64,000 bases of DNA from positions 248,001 through 312,000 of the forward strand of contig JAHLKC010000008.1 in assembly GCA_025449115.1 (NCBI GenBank), given 5' to 3'. Each line of letters begins with the position of its first letter. Position 1 is the first letter of the stretch. Under the pieces are notes generated by a model, which saw only the letters and a list, made by a program, of their open reading frames with translations, did no database searches and had not been told where the DNA came from. Shown here piece by piece: positions 10,689 through 22,242 of the stretch. Both the position numbers and the translations under genes were made by a program. Origin of the DNA: Chytridium lagenaria. Its lineage: Eukaryota; Chytridiomycota; Chytridiomycetes; Chytridiales; Chytridiaceae.

Positions 10689-11166
10689 TGTTGGGCTTCG
10701 CTCACTTGACTCACAAGGACACTCAGATCACTTGCACCATTAGTCCGCGGCGTTGAGCGCAACACTAGAGTGCTCTGGAATCTACTTGTCATTAGAGTTG
10801 AGCGCAAACGCGACCACTGGACTTCTACTTTACTTCTGGACTCATTTGAATTTCCCACTTTGATTTACCTCCTTGATTGGTTAATTTTCTTTATGCCAGT
10901 TTGATTATAACTCTACCTGTTTATGATGGACATTTCCTTCTAGCCTTTATTCCCTTTGAGCTTCTGATTTGTTTACCTTTGTATTAATGTGAGTGTACAC
11001 GTCTCCAATAGGTTTACCCTTGTGTTGTCTTTCCTCTTTACTTGCTTGTTTTGTTGGAGTATTTAAAACTCGTGTGTTGAGTCGAAATAAATTAAGGAAA
11101 GTTGTTCAAGCAAAAGTGCGTTTGACTTTGATTTGATTGAGCCCCATGAACAACAAGTATTCAACA
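10689..11166 (+). repeat. Solo copia LTR copy E
   Basis: A 478-bp solo LTR, TGTTGGGCTTCGC to AAGTATTCAACA. No primer-binding site or gag follows it. The five bases before it are GATAC and the five after are GATAA, a possible decayed target-site duplication. It shares variants with copy G (TCTACTTGTCATTAG), which suggests a subfamily. Confidence 0.9.
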
Positions 11167-11511
11167 GATAAGGATTTCCAACAAATCTCATGACCTGTTA
11201 ATCCCCTCACTTTATAACTTGTAAGACACTAAGGAAAAAAACTTAGGGATTTACGCTTTATTAAATATTTTGAGGAGCTAAACAAAATTGGTCAACTCAA
11301 ATTCTAATATCGCGGAATCAAAAAAGTCGGGGGAAGAGAACAATGTTAAAATGTGGGTGTATAAACAAAATAAAAAGATGAAACCCAAGATATTGCTCTA
11401 AAAATGTATAATTATTCATGGAAGATCTCATCATTAATTGTTCACAGTCGCCACCAGATACTTCATTATCTTTTATTGTTTATTTTAACTTTTTTTAAAA
11501 AAAATATTTAT
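11167..11511. other. AT-rich spacer
   Basis: No coding or RNA feature seen. Strongly AT-rich with T and A homopolymer runs near its right end. Confidence 0.4.
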
Positions 11512-12006
11512 TGTTGAATACTTGTTGTTCATGACGTTCAATTGGAACAAAGTTAAACGCACTTTAGCTTGAACAACGTTTTTAATTTATTTGACTCAAA
11601 ACACAAGCCTTTCAAACTCAAACAAAACAAACAAATAATGAGAAAGACAACACAAAGGTAAACCTATTGAGACACGTGAACTCCTGTGTTTAATTCTCCA
11701 AGATAAAGGTAAACAAATCAGAAGCCTTAACAGGAATAAAGTAATAAAGGCTAGAAGAAGTATCCAATCAAAAACAGGTTGAGTTAAAATTAAAATGGCA
11801 TAAATAAAGAAAATTACCCAACCAAGAATGTAAATCAAAGTGCGAATTCAAACGAGTCCAGAAAAAACCAGAGTCCAGTTGGCGCATTAGCGCTCATCTC
11901 TAATGACATGTAGTTTTTCCAGAGCACTCTATGTTGTGCCCAACGCTGCGGACTAATGGTGCAAGTGCTCCTACGCGTCCTTGTGTTCAGGTTAACGAAC
12001 CCAACA
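11512..12006 (-). repeat. Solo copia LTR copy F (inverted, old)
   Basis: An approximately 495-bp inverted copy, plus-strand TGTTGAATACTTGTTG to AACGAACCCAACA. It is among the most diverged copies. Many positions that are CpG in copies B and C are TpG or CpA here (for example the ACGCGTCGTTAG segment reads ACATGTCATTAG). No pol sequence adjoins it. Confidence 0.88.
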
Positions 12007-12247
12007 GATTTAGGACCTTAACTTTTGTTCTTTTGGCGAATTTACTTGCATCCTAAGATTCTTTGAGCGTTGGATAATTGGGAGGAAGTATTTTCTTCTT
12101 ATTCCTGAACCAAATTTGCCAACTTGAGATGGTAACTTAAATGTGATGGGGAGCCTCCCACACGCAACATTCATGGGTAATTTTTAAGCTTTCGTGATTC
12201 GTTGTTCAGATTGTAAGTTTTGGCGCGTATAACAATTTCCTTAATTA

Positions 12248-12598
12248 GTGATAGCTTATAGGAAGCGTAAAGTATGGTTATTAAATTTTATGGGCATTAT
12301 ATGTTCATGCCAGACCTTTTTGATTCTTATGTTTTTGGTCTTACCCAATTTGTTCTTTTGTATAATTGGAAGCTGTGAAGTTCTCGCTATTGCCCCCTCT
12401 GCTAGAAAAAGGACGTTAAGGAGAGAGTCCATCCCACTCAAAGAGTACGCTAGGCGTTGTAATAACACAGTTAGCCGTTTTAACATTGTTGACCCTATCT
12501 TGTTCAGATTTATGCCAATTCCGAGATATGTAGATGGAGGTTCTTATGCTACCGCAACGCTTGACATTTTTAATACTGTTGATACGCAAACAATTTAA
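12248..12598 (+). CDS. Hypothetical protein, doubtful
   Basis: A 116-codon open frame that I do not recognise. Residues 10-40 are hydrophobic (CQTFLILMFLVLPNLFFCII) and could be a membrane segment. A more polar part follows (KEYARRCNNTVSRF). It has no clear start context, no splice-consistent neighbours and lies in a repeat-rich region, so it may be spurious or a lone exon. Other possibilities are a fragment of an unrecognised transposon or chance. Confidence 0.2.
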   Translation: MIAYRKRKVWLLNFMGIICSCQTFLILMFLVLPNLFFCIIGSCEVLAIAPSARKRTLRRESIPLKEYARRCNNTVSRFNIVDPILFRFMPIPRYVDGGSYATATLDIFNTVDTQTI

Positions 12599-13817
12599 TA
12601 AAATGCTTTACTTTAGTTGATGTGTGAGCGGGAGACAACTTACACCATTGCTTAAACCATCTCCCAGTACAATAATACGCCAAAACAAGAATAATGACAC
12701 AACATCTAAATAAGCAACATATTCATGTATAAACTTACAAATCAATGTCCAGATTTGCGACAAGTGCTATGTACACCAGCTGGGACTAGGCAGAATTTCT
12801 TGACAACTGTCATTCATGGAAATGAAAAATCTACTAGCAGGCTGGCATCTGCCGCTAAATTCCAGAATTGCTCACCCTTTGATACTCTGACAGATGTACT
12901 CCTTCAAGTAAACTCTTGCTGGAAGATGGCTTGGGTACACTCTCTAAAGCTCACTCTGGCTCTTGGAAGTGATACCTCCCTTCTCCTCCTCCTTGGAAAC
13001 AAATGAACAGTGAGTAGATTATTTGAGAACATAAAAAACTATTTCTTTTCTTCTCTGGTATTTTTTTTGATCTTGGAGCTGGAATTTTTTAATCTTGGAG
13101 CTGTCTCTTCCAACAAATATGTTTCTTCACGGTCAACAGTTCCTTCATCATCACCATGCCCTGCCACCGTCACATCCTTTACTTCTTTCCTTTTTCTCTT
13201 GGCAGCTACTTCCTCACCTATTCATGAAAAAAGTTAATCTACATTATAATGTAATTGTGAACTGCTGTCTTGTGAGCATTGACAGCATTACACCAACATA
13301 CAATAATCATCAATGGTGGTAAATGCTACTGTTTGATGTGGTAGTAAATGAATACAAAAAATTAAAACAGTATTTGGTTGGACGTTTATTGCCGCATGCC
13401 ACCATCTACCACAGTAAACACCTTCTGTCACCATAGAGGGACTTGCACTCAAATTTATGTGTTTAGGCAATTGGACAACAACTTTTTTTTGAGGCATTGT
13501 AAAATATGCAGAACAACATTTAGAAACAAAGGCAACCAGGGCAAACACATACACCATAGTGTCTACATTGAGGGAAACCTTTAACCTTATGTACTGATGT
13601 CTATGAATAACACAATTTGTAGAAAGCCCTGAAGGTCCACAAAATTTAATTTGCTGCGGAAATAAAATTTTGTGAGAAAAAAAAAGAAAGAGTTTATTTT
13701 TTATGTGTGTAAAAATCATATAGTCAGTACAAATAGCTTGACTTTTACAATTAATTTAAAAAGTCAACTTTCCTTGAAAAGAAAACAGGGGATGCTCATC
13801 TAGAGTCAAATTGTCAA
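12599..13817. other. Geneless stretch
   Basis: Several short open frames on both strands show no motif and no mutual consistency. Polypyrimidine- and AT-rich. Probably degraded repeat DNA next to the transposase remnant. Confidence 0.35.
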
Positions 13818-14440
13818 TATTTACAATGGCTTTGAAGACAGTTCATGGTGGAGTCTGTTGCGACGGAACATTGATCGCATAATTTGAAAATCTTTAAACC
13901 TCATATTTATGGTTTCATGTCGGGCCTTCATGAAGTTGAGGTTTTGATTATGTAAAGGAGCTGTGTTGCTATTGCCTTCCACTGGAGTAATCATTTGGCT
14001 TGAACCATGATAGTCTTTGTCTCCTGCGGCTTTTTTGTTGATCAGGAGACGTGTAAATAAATGATCCCTGACCATTTGCAGGCCGTTGCTTTGACCGCAA
14101 GCCACACACACCTGGTGATATGTAAACAATTTTTGACGTGCCTAAAGCTGTGGCAACTTGATAACAATAACTGGTTTGCTTAAACTTAGGCTATACAGAG
14201 TCCGGTTGAGAGGTTGATCTTCTGGAATAAGAAAGTCTACACCATTGACATAAATTGACGGAATGTTAGAAGTCCAGTTTATCCACCAGTCATCAAACTG
14301 AATCTGTAAAACATTCCGAGAGTTGCTAGATGCAATATTGCCATTTTCAAAGATAACGGAGGTGTGTAACAAACATAATAAAACAAAAATGGTGGCATCT
14401 GCGCTGACAATCGGATAATGACAACTCAAGGTTGTATAGT
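13818..14440 (-). pseudogene. DDE transposase remnant (Harbinger/DDE superfamily endonuclease-like)
   Basis: Two minus-strand blocks resemble the catalytic half of DDE superfamily endonucleases of the PIF/Harbinger or related type. The first (about 14,160-14,430) has VNGVDFLIPEDQPLNRTLYS, matching the usual DG(T)DF.I.EP.PF....YS motif. The second (about 13,821-14,090) has VRDHLFTRLL, a degenerate GDKDYHG, MITP and ends KARHETINMRFKDFQIM, the characteristic RHETIN.RFK..... motif. The middle catalytic Asp segment is damaged and frames differ, so it is inactive. No terminal inverted repeats were identified. The family assignment comes from motif recall, not alignment. Confidence 0.55.
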
Positions 14441-14479
14441 TGAAATTCTATGAACAGCATTAATAACTCACGGTGTCAA

Positions 14480-14720
14480 GTTTACCAAATGCCTTCAAAG
14501 AATGAGCCATACGATTGCGGTAGGCTGACTCGGAACGCTCCAACATTTTGGATCCCACTGCAACGGTTGAGTAATTCTTCACACAATACAAGAAGAACAG
14601 AAAACCCTTGATGCTGAGCTGTTCTTCCCAAAAGTCCGTGTGATAATTGCCAGAGTTTGTCAGCCATTTCTACGCTAATATCAAAATGGCCCTGAACCTG
14701 CAACAATGTAATCCGACCCG
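14480..14720 (-). other. Possible coding fragment, unidentified
   Basis: On the minus strand a short open stretch reads KNYSTVAVGSKMLERSESAY, then RNRMAHSLKAFGKLDTV. It has a helical, charged look and is bordered by splice-like signals. I do not recognise it. It could be an exon of an unrecognised gene, a transposase N-terminal part, or chance. Confidence 0.2.
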
Positions 14721-14789
14721 CATCCCGTGAGAATAATTGTTTCCAAGGAAACTACCAACGACCGGCCCCATGACAAACACTCACCGACA

Positions 14790-15070
14790 TTTTGCGACAA
14801 CAACCTCCCCCCCAATTTGAACCTCAAGAAACTGCCAACAATGATCCCAAGAAACAACCTATGCAACAGATGCAGAGGACAAGGAACTTTGCAAATGATT
14901 GCGCAACCCCTGATTCACGCGGGACTGAAAGAATTCATGTCACAATCAACAACGCTGGGATCAAAGAAGATCTGGATGACCTCTATGGCAAAGAACTTGT
15001 TGGAGAGGATTTTCCACTGAACTCGGAACACAACCAAGCATTCCCCTACCTAGCTTTGACTAGGGGGTAG
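14790..15070 (+). pseudogene. Possible retroelement gag remnant with broken zinc knuckle
   Basis: A Gln/Pro/Asn-rich frame leads to CNRCRGQG, which in the next frame continues FANDC. Together this is a CCHC zinc knuckle with one base lost at the His position (about 14,860-14,902). The flanks differ from the copia family elsewhere in the window, so this may be another LTR family. It is a small, non-functional fragment. Confidence 0.35.
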
Positions 15071-16665
15071 GGGAGAAGAGTTAAAAGTTGCTTCAGCCAA
15101 GCAAGTCCACCGAGCACCTAGGGACAGGATGTACTCCTTAATCTAAGTGATGTTAATGTTGTTTGGCAATGGTGTGGGTGAGTGATCGCAAGGTTCTGCT
15201 TAATAAAGGGAAAAGGGAACGTGTTTAGTATCTTGTATGTCAACTTACCTTGCTAATAAACCAATACAAGCACCAGATTGTCTCCTGGCAATCGGGGAGG
15301 GCTTAAAGCCTCCTTGCCTTCCTGCTATGGCACCTTTTGGAACGTGATGATCTTGTTGCCTCAAGAGCTGGCACAGGGTAACCTCACTCATCACCTGCCC
15401 GCAGCATTGATCAGGCTTGGGGATCATCAGAGGTGGAATGTAGCAGACCAAGCCTAAGCTAAAACACACTACAATGAGGAGGACCCTTAGGCTCCCATTA
15501 CAGCCTTCTGCTTCAAACAGCTGGGTTGGGGCTTCAATTGGTGGCAGGGTAGAGGGGTGGGCTGCCATCCAAAAAGGAGTGAAGGGAGATCACGGCGAGG
15601 CCACACCCATGAGATAATGGATGGGGAATCAACTCAATATCAACTACTTAATTCAACAGGTACAAATTGAATCAAGAAATCTCTTATATTAAAGTAATAC
15701 ACAAAATACAAATAAATAATAGCCACAACATATGCACACACACATAAAAGGCACATATGCGCGCCACCTTCTTTGATAAAAACCCTATAAATGTGGGGCA
15801 AAAGTATACATAAAAAACCCAAAGGGAAAAGAAGGGAGGATTCAATATCATGTGTAAATATAAGCGTCAACACGGGATATAACAGAACTCAACAGACTGA
15901 GACAAAATGTCCTTATGAGCCATAGGCCATGTGAATAATTTAACTCTTCACATTAGATACAGCTGGTAAACACCAAAAGTATTCATGTAGCAAAGCATAC
16001 GTGATAAAATTGATATATTGTGAAAACCAGCACAGAGTCAAGCCCAATCAGGGGGGACAAACATCTGAAGGTAAGTTAGTAGGTATATATAAGACCAGAA
16101 AAGAAATGAAGGGTTAAGAAGAGTTGTGGGGTAGAGCAGATTATTGTGTTGCTTGAGTTTTTTGACTTAAACTTATCATGGTTTGTGCAAGCATTTTGAT
16201 GGACCACTGATTAAGGTATGTGAAAGGGATGAAGAACATGGTTGAGTCCTGGAAGGTTCCTTTAGGGCAGGGAGTCAGGAAATGAGGGAAGTCAGAAAGG
16301 AGTGCTGAGAGAACGCTCTAGAGACCTCCAAGTGGTGGATCATAGATTTTTGCGTGGTTGATAAAACATACTCAAGCAAGAAGCCAAAGAAGAACTGCTG
16401 TTTGTTGGTATCTGTTGAAGGAAGGATGCAGAAGACATGATTGGGTGGTTATTTTAACATGGAAGAACTTAAAGAGATTTTCTAATTTTACTTACGAGAA
16501 GACCTGAAGGGTAAGGAAGGCAGAACTGCGGTGGGGTCAAGATTGTAAGGAGAGATAAATCTTGAAGTTATATTGCCTTTCTCCAGGCAATTTGATGTGT
16601 TGAGAAGAAGTTAGCCATCATAAATATATATTCAGTAGTCACCATCCGAGCCCATCTTCACCCAT
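15071..16665. other. Geneless stretch
   Basis: No supportable gene. A 107-codon minus-strand frame (15,245-15,568) contains a hydrophobic stretch but no family motif. A short inverted repeat is at 15,043-15,077 (CCCCTACCTAG...CTAGGGGGTAGGGG). The rest is purine-rich low-information sequence ending at LTR copy G. Confidence 0.35.
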
Positions 16666-17160
16666 TGTTGGGTTTTGCTCACTTGACTCACAAGAACGCG
16701 TCAGCATCACTTGCACCATTAGTCTGCGGCATTGGGTAAAACAACACTAGAGTGCTCTGGAATCTACTTGTCATTAGAGTTGAGCGCAAACGCGCCAACT
16801 GGACTTCTACTTTACCTTCTGGACTCATTTTGAATTTCCCACTTTGATTTACCTTCCTTGATGGGTTAATTTTCTGTATGCCAGTTTGATTATAAATCTA
16901 CCTTTTTGTGATTGGACATTTCTTTCTAGCCTTTATTACCTTTGTTTCCATTAAAACGTACTGATTTGCTTGCCTTTGTCTTGGAGAACGAAACGCGTGA
17001 GTTCATGCGTCGCTGATAAGTTTACTTTTGTGCTGTCATTTCTCCATTTTGGGCATTTAAAGACTTGTGTATTGAGTCAAAATAAATTAAGAACGTTGTT
17101 AAAGCAAGGGTGCATCTAACTTTGTTTTAATTGAGCCCCGTGAACAGCAAGTATTCAACA
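16666..17160 (+). repeat. Solo copia LTR copy G
   Basis: A 495-bp copy, TGTTGGGTTTTGCTCA to GCAAGTATTCAACA. There is no primer-binding site or gag immediately after it. It shares the TCTACTTGTCATTAG variant with copy E. No clear target-site duplication was seen. Confidence 0.9.
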
Positions 17161-17736
17161 TCATTATCAATCTTTAGTAAGTTTACATGTATGTCATACA
17201 AAAGACCCTTGAACCCTACGAGTGGTAGCACTTGGGTAAAAGAGTGAACAACTGATTTGTAGCTAGACAAGTAGAGTAGATGAGACAAGTGTGAGCTATG
17301 TTAGAGAAGTCTTCATAGTCACTGTCGTTGTCTTCGCATAACTTTTTTCCAGCCTTACTCTTTATGAGCAACTCATACGCGTTTTCCATCGTTCCAGCCA
17401 GCTTTGAGATAGAACATTACTAGGTTGGTATAAGATTTCTGATGATGTGTGTGAATACCCCCCATTTTTAATTCAGATCTCAATTAATTTGATTCATTGT
17501 CATGTAAAAAAATAAAGGCAAGGAAAATGATTTTGACTATCATAGATATGGAGTATGCTATTATTAATAAAATTCTGTAACGTCAATGTCACATTCCCAA
17601 ACACGGGTTTTGTATGAGATATACCAAAAAAATTAACCAAAAACCAGTTAGAGTTACGGGTCTAAGTAAAGACACCGCATAACTCAGAAACAAAAATCCG
17701 CTCAAGTCGGTAAAGAAAAACAGAAGGCTCACACCC
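17161..17736. other. Spacer with second LTR-family-like end
   Basis: GAACCCTACGAGTGGTAGCACTT at about 17,210-17,232 parallels the minus-strand sequence near 10,390, and both continue into similar leaders (AGAGTGAA, AGTAGAGTAGA). The remainder is AT-rich and holds the 3' flank of the transporter gene. Confidence 0.4.
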
Positions 17737-19586
17737 TCACAACTTTTTAAGAATCTTCTTTTCCTGCATGAACCTCACGGCAATGGCAAAAGAAGACGAC
17801 ACCATCGTGACAATCCCAGCATACACAATGGCACCCGTGAATCCAACCCTCTCTTTAATGAACCCAGCAAGCGGTGCACCGGCAAAATTTCCAACAGCGG
17901 ATGTGGAGAAGAGCATGCCGACGAGACTGGGGAGTCGTTCTGCGCCGAAAATGGTGGCGACGACGACGGGGAAGAGGGAGATGAAACCGCCTGCCACGAA
18001 CTGTCATGCCAAAAAAAAATTTTGTGAGAATGTGGAATGTAAGGAAAGAATGGGGGATGGGGGACTTACCCCGTTGACGACGGCGAAGGCGGCAAGAGTG
18101 TAAACGGAGGTGGCAAAAGTCCAGAGGAAAATCATGGAAAGACCGGACATGACCATGCAGAAGCATAGACTGTTGAGTCGGCCCATAAACCCATCTGCAC
18201 CGTATCCAAGAATAATCCTACCGGCCGCAGACGATCCATTGTAGGCCGCAAGAAGTGCTGCGCCGGTAGCAACCGGTTGACCCAACACGTCAGTTGCATA
18301 CTAAAAACAGAAGGAAATAATTAGGCACTACCTCAGTAATTTTAGAACCCACTAAAATGACTTACAATGGACATAAAGTATACAGGAACAAGGTACGCAA
18401 ACGTCGCAAAGAAGCCCATAAGGAGGAGCATTAAGAATCTCGAATCCTTGACAATGGACCAATCGGTCTTGGACGATGGTGACGGGGGAATACGGTTCTT
18501 CATGAAAAATGACACGCTGACGACACTGACGAGAGCAAAGATGCCCGTGATGCGAAGAGTCCAAGCAAAGCCGACACCGTCGAGAAGACGTTGAGTAACG
18601 ACTGCAAGAAGTAGACCACCTATGCCGGAGCCAGACACGGCAATACCAGTGGCAAGACCACGTTTCTTAAGGAACCATTGACTTGGAGCGCTAACAGCAG
18701 GGAAATAGCAGAGAGACGAGCCGATACCGGTAAGCAATCCTATCGTTTAAAAATAAGTCCATAATGAGAAATGACGTACAATTTGAGGGGTGTAAGGGTG
18801 ACAGGAATTCACTTTATATAAAGAAGAATCATTACCTTGTGTAAAGAAAAGTTGCCAGAGTTGAGTGCAAAACGACCCCAAAATCAAACCGGAAGAGAGG
18901 AAAATGGCGCCAATAAGCGTCATGCGCTGGAATCCAAACTTTTCCGCAAGACGTCCTGAGACCATGCCCAAGGCGGGGAGAACAGCCGCACTGAAGGATC
19001 CGACGAAGCTCACACTGGAAGGTGTGCCATACCCTTCCTTGATAAAATACGACTACGAAAATGCGGGGAAACATGTATTGTTAGATAAAAATTGACGAAG
19101 CCTTGCATGCAAGGAATGTTGCATGAAACAAAGACTTACGGCGTAAACTCCAAAAGTGTACATGATTCCGAGCACGATGAAATGGACCATGAAACTCCCA
19201 GCGACAACCAGCCATGCTTCAAGTCCACCATCCGGTGGAGGTGGAATATTACTGTCATCCGTGATAGGAAGAGGATCCACATCTACACCTTCAGGTACAG
19301 AGTCCGAGCCCTTTTCCATGTCGCCTTTCTTAGATGAGAGAAATGCAGGGGTGGGAAACGAAGAGGAGGCAAGGGAGGCTTTTTCTGATGGTAAAGGTGG
19401 TGATGTTGCTGGTGTTGCTGATGCAGACAGGGAAACGAGATCGGTGTAGGAGGAGTGGGATTTTGATGATTGTGAGTCTACTGAAGAAGAAGCGGATGAG
19501 GTAGTAGCTAGTGTAGCAGGGACATCAGAGGTATTAGCTAATGTGTCAACGACGACGACAGGAGCAGTTGCAGCAGTTGAATCCAT
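17737..19586 (-). CDS. MFS transporter, monocarboxylate-transporter type
   Basis: A proton-coupled monocarboxylate-type major facilitator, probably in the plasma membrane. Five exons join cleanly with GT-AG introns: 19586-19140, 19052-18836, 18739-18366, 18300-18070 and 18000-17737. They give 510 residues. The first ~130 residues are a Ser/Thr/Pro-rich cytosolic tail. DGGLEAWLVVAGSFMVHF then starts TM1 in the manner of fungal MCT proteins. The GRLAEKFGFQR loop fits between TM2 and TM3, and SQWFLKKRGLATGIAVSGSG is the conserved TM4-TM5 segment. Twelve hydrophobic segments are plausible. The start is the first ATG in good context before a long open exon. The substrate cannot be told; a mono- or dicarboxylate is inferred from the family. 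The gene appears intact, with no frameshift. Confidence 0.88.
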
Positions 19587-20418
19587 GGCTGATGTGTGTA
19601 TGTGATGCGGATGTTGAATAAACGTCCAGACGAGGCCCTTGTATAAAGTTTATTAGAGTATTTAAAGGTAATAAATAGAGAATAAAAATTATGAAGCCTG
19701 GATTCTAATAGTAATTAATATGTAAAGACGTAATGAATAAATAAAATAAATAATAAATAAATCAAATTCTTCCATTTCAAAGCCTATTTTATTTATTATT
19801 TATTATTAACTCAATTGATAAATATTATCTGCATGGGAGATCAGCCGAGAGAGAAAAAAAGAAGAAAAAAAAAGAATTTAATTTTGCCGAATATAAATAA
19901 TAAAAAATTAATATTAATATCCTTTTTTTAAAATCTTCACTTTGAGTTTGATGTTTATCCGATATGCCCATGATTCGATTCAATTCGGAAGCATCACTGT
20001 ACATCCGTTCCTTAACCCTTCTCTCTTGCGTCATAGATCATTATTCCTTTTTTCTTTTAATTTAATTGCTTCTCACTCCCTTCTCTCCTATTATGAAAAT
20101 GAAAATGTTTAAACAATAATAAAAAACCGATCGTCAAGCCCAGCCTCGGCTAATACGTTATAATATGCAATTTAACCATAAAACAAATGATTTTAGAGAT
20201 TGAGGGAGGTATGTTTTTTAGAATTAATTAAAGTGACCAGAAAAAAAAAAACAGAACAAGAACAAAAAAGACCATCGATGGCATGTCTCGTAAGAGTCAG
20301 GGTCAAAATAAAACCAGGTAAGGCGCCAATGGAACCCACACACCTCCATCTCATCGGCTAAAAAAAGAAAAGAAGAAGACGCAAAGTCTCAATGGGTGGG
20401 TCCGTGATATCATAACAC
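19587..20418. other. AT-rich intergenic region
   Basis: Contains the promoter of the MFS gene and the 3' flank of the VPS37-like gene. Strongly AT-rich with A and T runs (TTTATTTATTATTTATTATT-like). No gene seen. Confidence 0.5.
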
Positions 20419-22175
20419 TCAAGAAGGTGTGAGAAGCTTGGGATCACGAGTCACTCGTTCCAGTTTTGCTGCTCTCTGATGATACACCTTCCTTGTCTCG
20501 CGATAGTTGCGCACAAAGTCTTCAACCGCCGTCTTGCCCAACACAAACGACTGAGCAATGGACTCTGAGAGTTCCTCGGATTCCGTCACCGCACTTCGAA
20601 TGCGGCTAGTCATGTAATCTGGTGCATAGCGCTAAACAAAGGCGTAAAAAACAAATAGATAAAATGGGATTACGATGCAGATATATCAAAATAGGAAGAA
20701 AAGTAAAGAGGATAAGAAAAATACCATTGATAAATCCTGAAATGACGATAATTGGCGTCAAACTGCTCACGCTCTTGACGAAATATCCGATGCTCATCTT
20801 CTAACTCTGATCTCAACTGTGTGATCGTGGACTCCTTGACAGATTTTGCTCTGCACATAAGTTAATTAGTACAATAGCCAAAACATATACGAAAAGTAGA
20901 CAGGGTCGTATTTATATATGACTTACTTGCTAGCGCTTCGTTGCCAGCAACGAATTCACGCCGAGCTCTTTGCTGCTCCTTTACTTGAGGCAATTCTGGA
21001 AAAAAGTCATCGAAGGCAGCTTCATCGTTCATCAACTCTTCAAGCTCTTGCACACTATTAAAAAAAAAGCATGGATTAAAATGATAACCCATGAGAGAAA
21101 TAAAAAGGGAGTACGCTGTAATAAAAGAACCAACTTCATGTTTTCCAGTCCCATAAAAATCAATGGTAGGGCCAAGAGTCGCAGGTTCATGTGCGGGGGA
21201 CTGCTGTCTCACCATCGGATTCGCAGAATACGCCGGTCCATCCATCTGTCCAAACCTCGCCCCTCCCTGTCCCACATTCCCATCACCCACCTGCGCAGCC
21301 TGAAAAGTCCCCGCCCCAATCCCCGCACTCCCATTACTCAACGCAAGCGCTCCCACCATGGGATTCACTTTTGCCGGATTCCTCGCCACGAATTCCTGCG
21401 CAATCTCCTGCACGATTTTTGCTAGCGACATGTGTTGGTTCCAGTTTTTCAGTTTATCGTGGCCCGAAATGTGGGAGCCGGGACCGATCCAGGGGTGGAC
21501 GACGTTGGGCTTGACGGTGATGGTAGGAGCGGTTTCGGGGAATGCGGCGGGGAGGGCGATGTGGAGAAAGATGGGGCTGGAGGAGAGGTGGACGGTGACT
21601 TCGTAGAGAGTGTCGCGTTGGAGTTCGCGGCATTGAAGCATGGAGCCGGTCATGAGGGATGCGATTTGCTTTTGTCGTCTATGATTATTTATCATAAAAA
21701 GGTTTCCAGGAACAAGATGTCAATAAATACCAATCAACCATGCAGACTTGGTTTTAAAAAAATGGAGGAGTTGTAAAGTTGAATTGTTATGAAAACTGGT
21801 GAAGACTCTGCGCGCCAATTCGTCTGCGTCATATTCATGATCCCGGAATATAATAAACTATGAGAAATATCATGCATGCTCCTAAATACAATGTACAGCA
21901 TCTATAACTACAGCAGTCCTATGAATTCCGGTATCGTTTATTTGCTTAGCAAATTCCTCTTCGCAAACAGGGTATCCTCCTTCACCATTCCGTTTAAGTA
22001 AAGCCCATTCCCAAACCCAATCCTCCACCCACCACCCAGAGACAAGCAACTTTACAGCACAAAAATCGAATTGCTCCATTTTACTTACAACTCCTGTAAT
22101 GCATTAGTCAAGAGTTCCCCGTCGTCGTCGACGGAGCAGCAGCCGCACTCCCCGTTGTGCCTCTAAACCAGTCAT
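20419..22175 (-). CDS. VPS37: ESCRT-I subunit VPS37 (VPS37A type with UEV-like domain)
   Basis: A component of ESCRT-I, which binds TSG101/VPS23 and sorts ubiquitinated cargo into multivesicular bodies. The large exon (from about 21,682) encodes LRQKQIASLM and a UEV-like fold (LYEVTVHLSSSPIFLHIALP, FPETAPTITVKPNVVHPWI). A Pro/Gly-rich linker follows, then the Mod(r)/VPS37 domain (VQELEELMNDEAAFDDFF, ELSESIAQSFVLGKTAVEDF, YRETRKVYHQRAAKLERV). Introns at 21,114-21,055, 20,925-20,849 and near 20,720-20,635 are GT-AG. The first exon is inferred at 22,175-22,089. Its donor phase fits the next exon, but one or two bases seem missing in its Ala/Ser/Thr-rich start. The last intron's phase also needs a one-base correction. 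Start confidence is moderate; family confidence is high. Confidence 0.82.
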
Positions 22176-22242
22176 TTCATCAAGCAAATTTTTTTATTCC
22201 GTCTGACAATTCGGTCTCCCGGAACTCCTCCTTTGTTTGTGC

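Noticed and set aside
15043..15077. Inverted repeat CCCCTACCTAG/CTAGGGGGTAGGGG as a transposon end or terminator
   Set aside because: Short, single occurrence, with no element structure around it.
1983..17160. CRISPR-like repeat array
   Set aside because: Repeated units are ~500-bp LTRs in both orientations with variable spacing in a eukaryotic genome.
21191..21776. Plus-strand open frames across the VPS37 UEV region
   Set aside because: Antisense to clear VPS37 coding sequence, with no conserved motif of their own.
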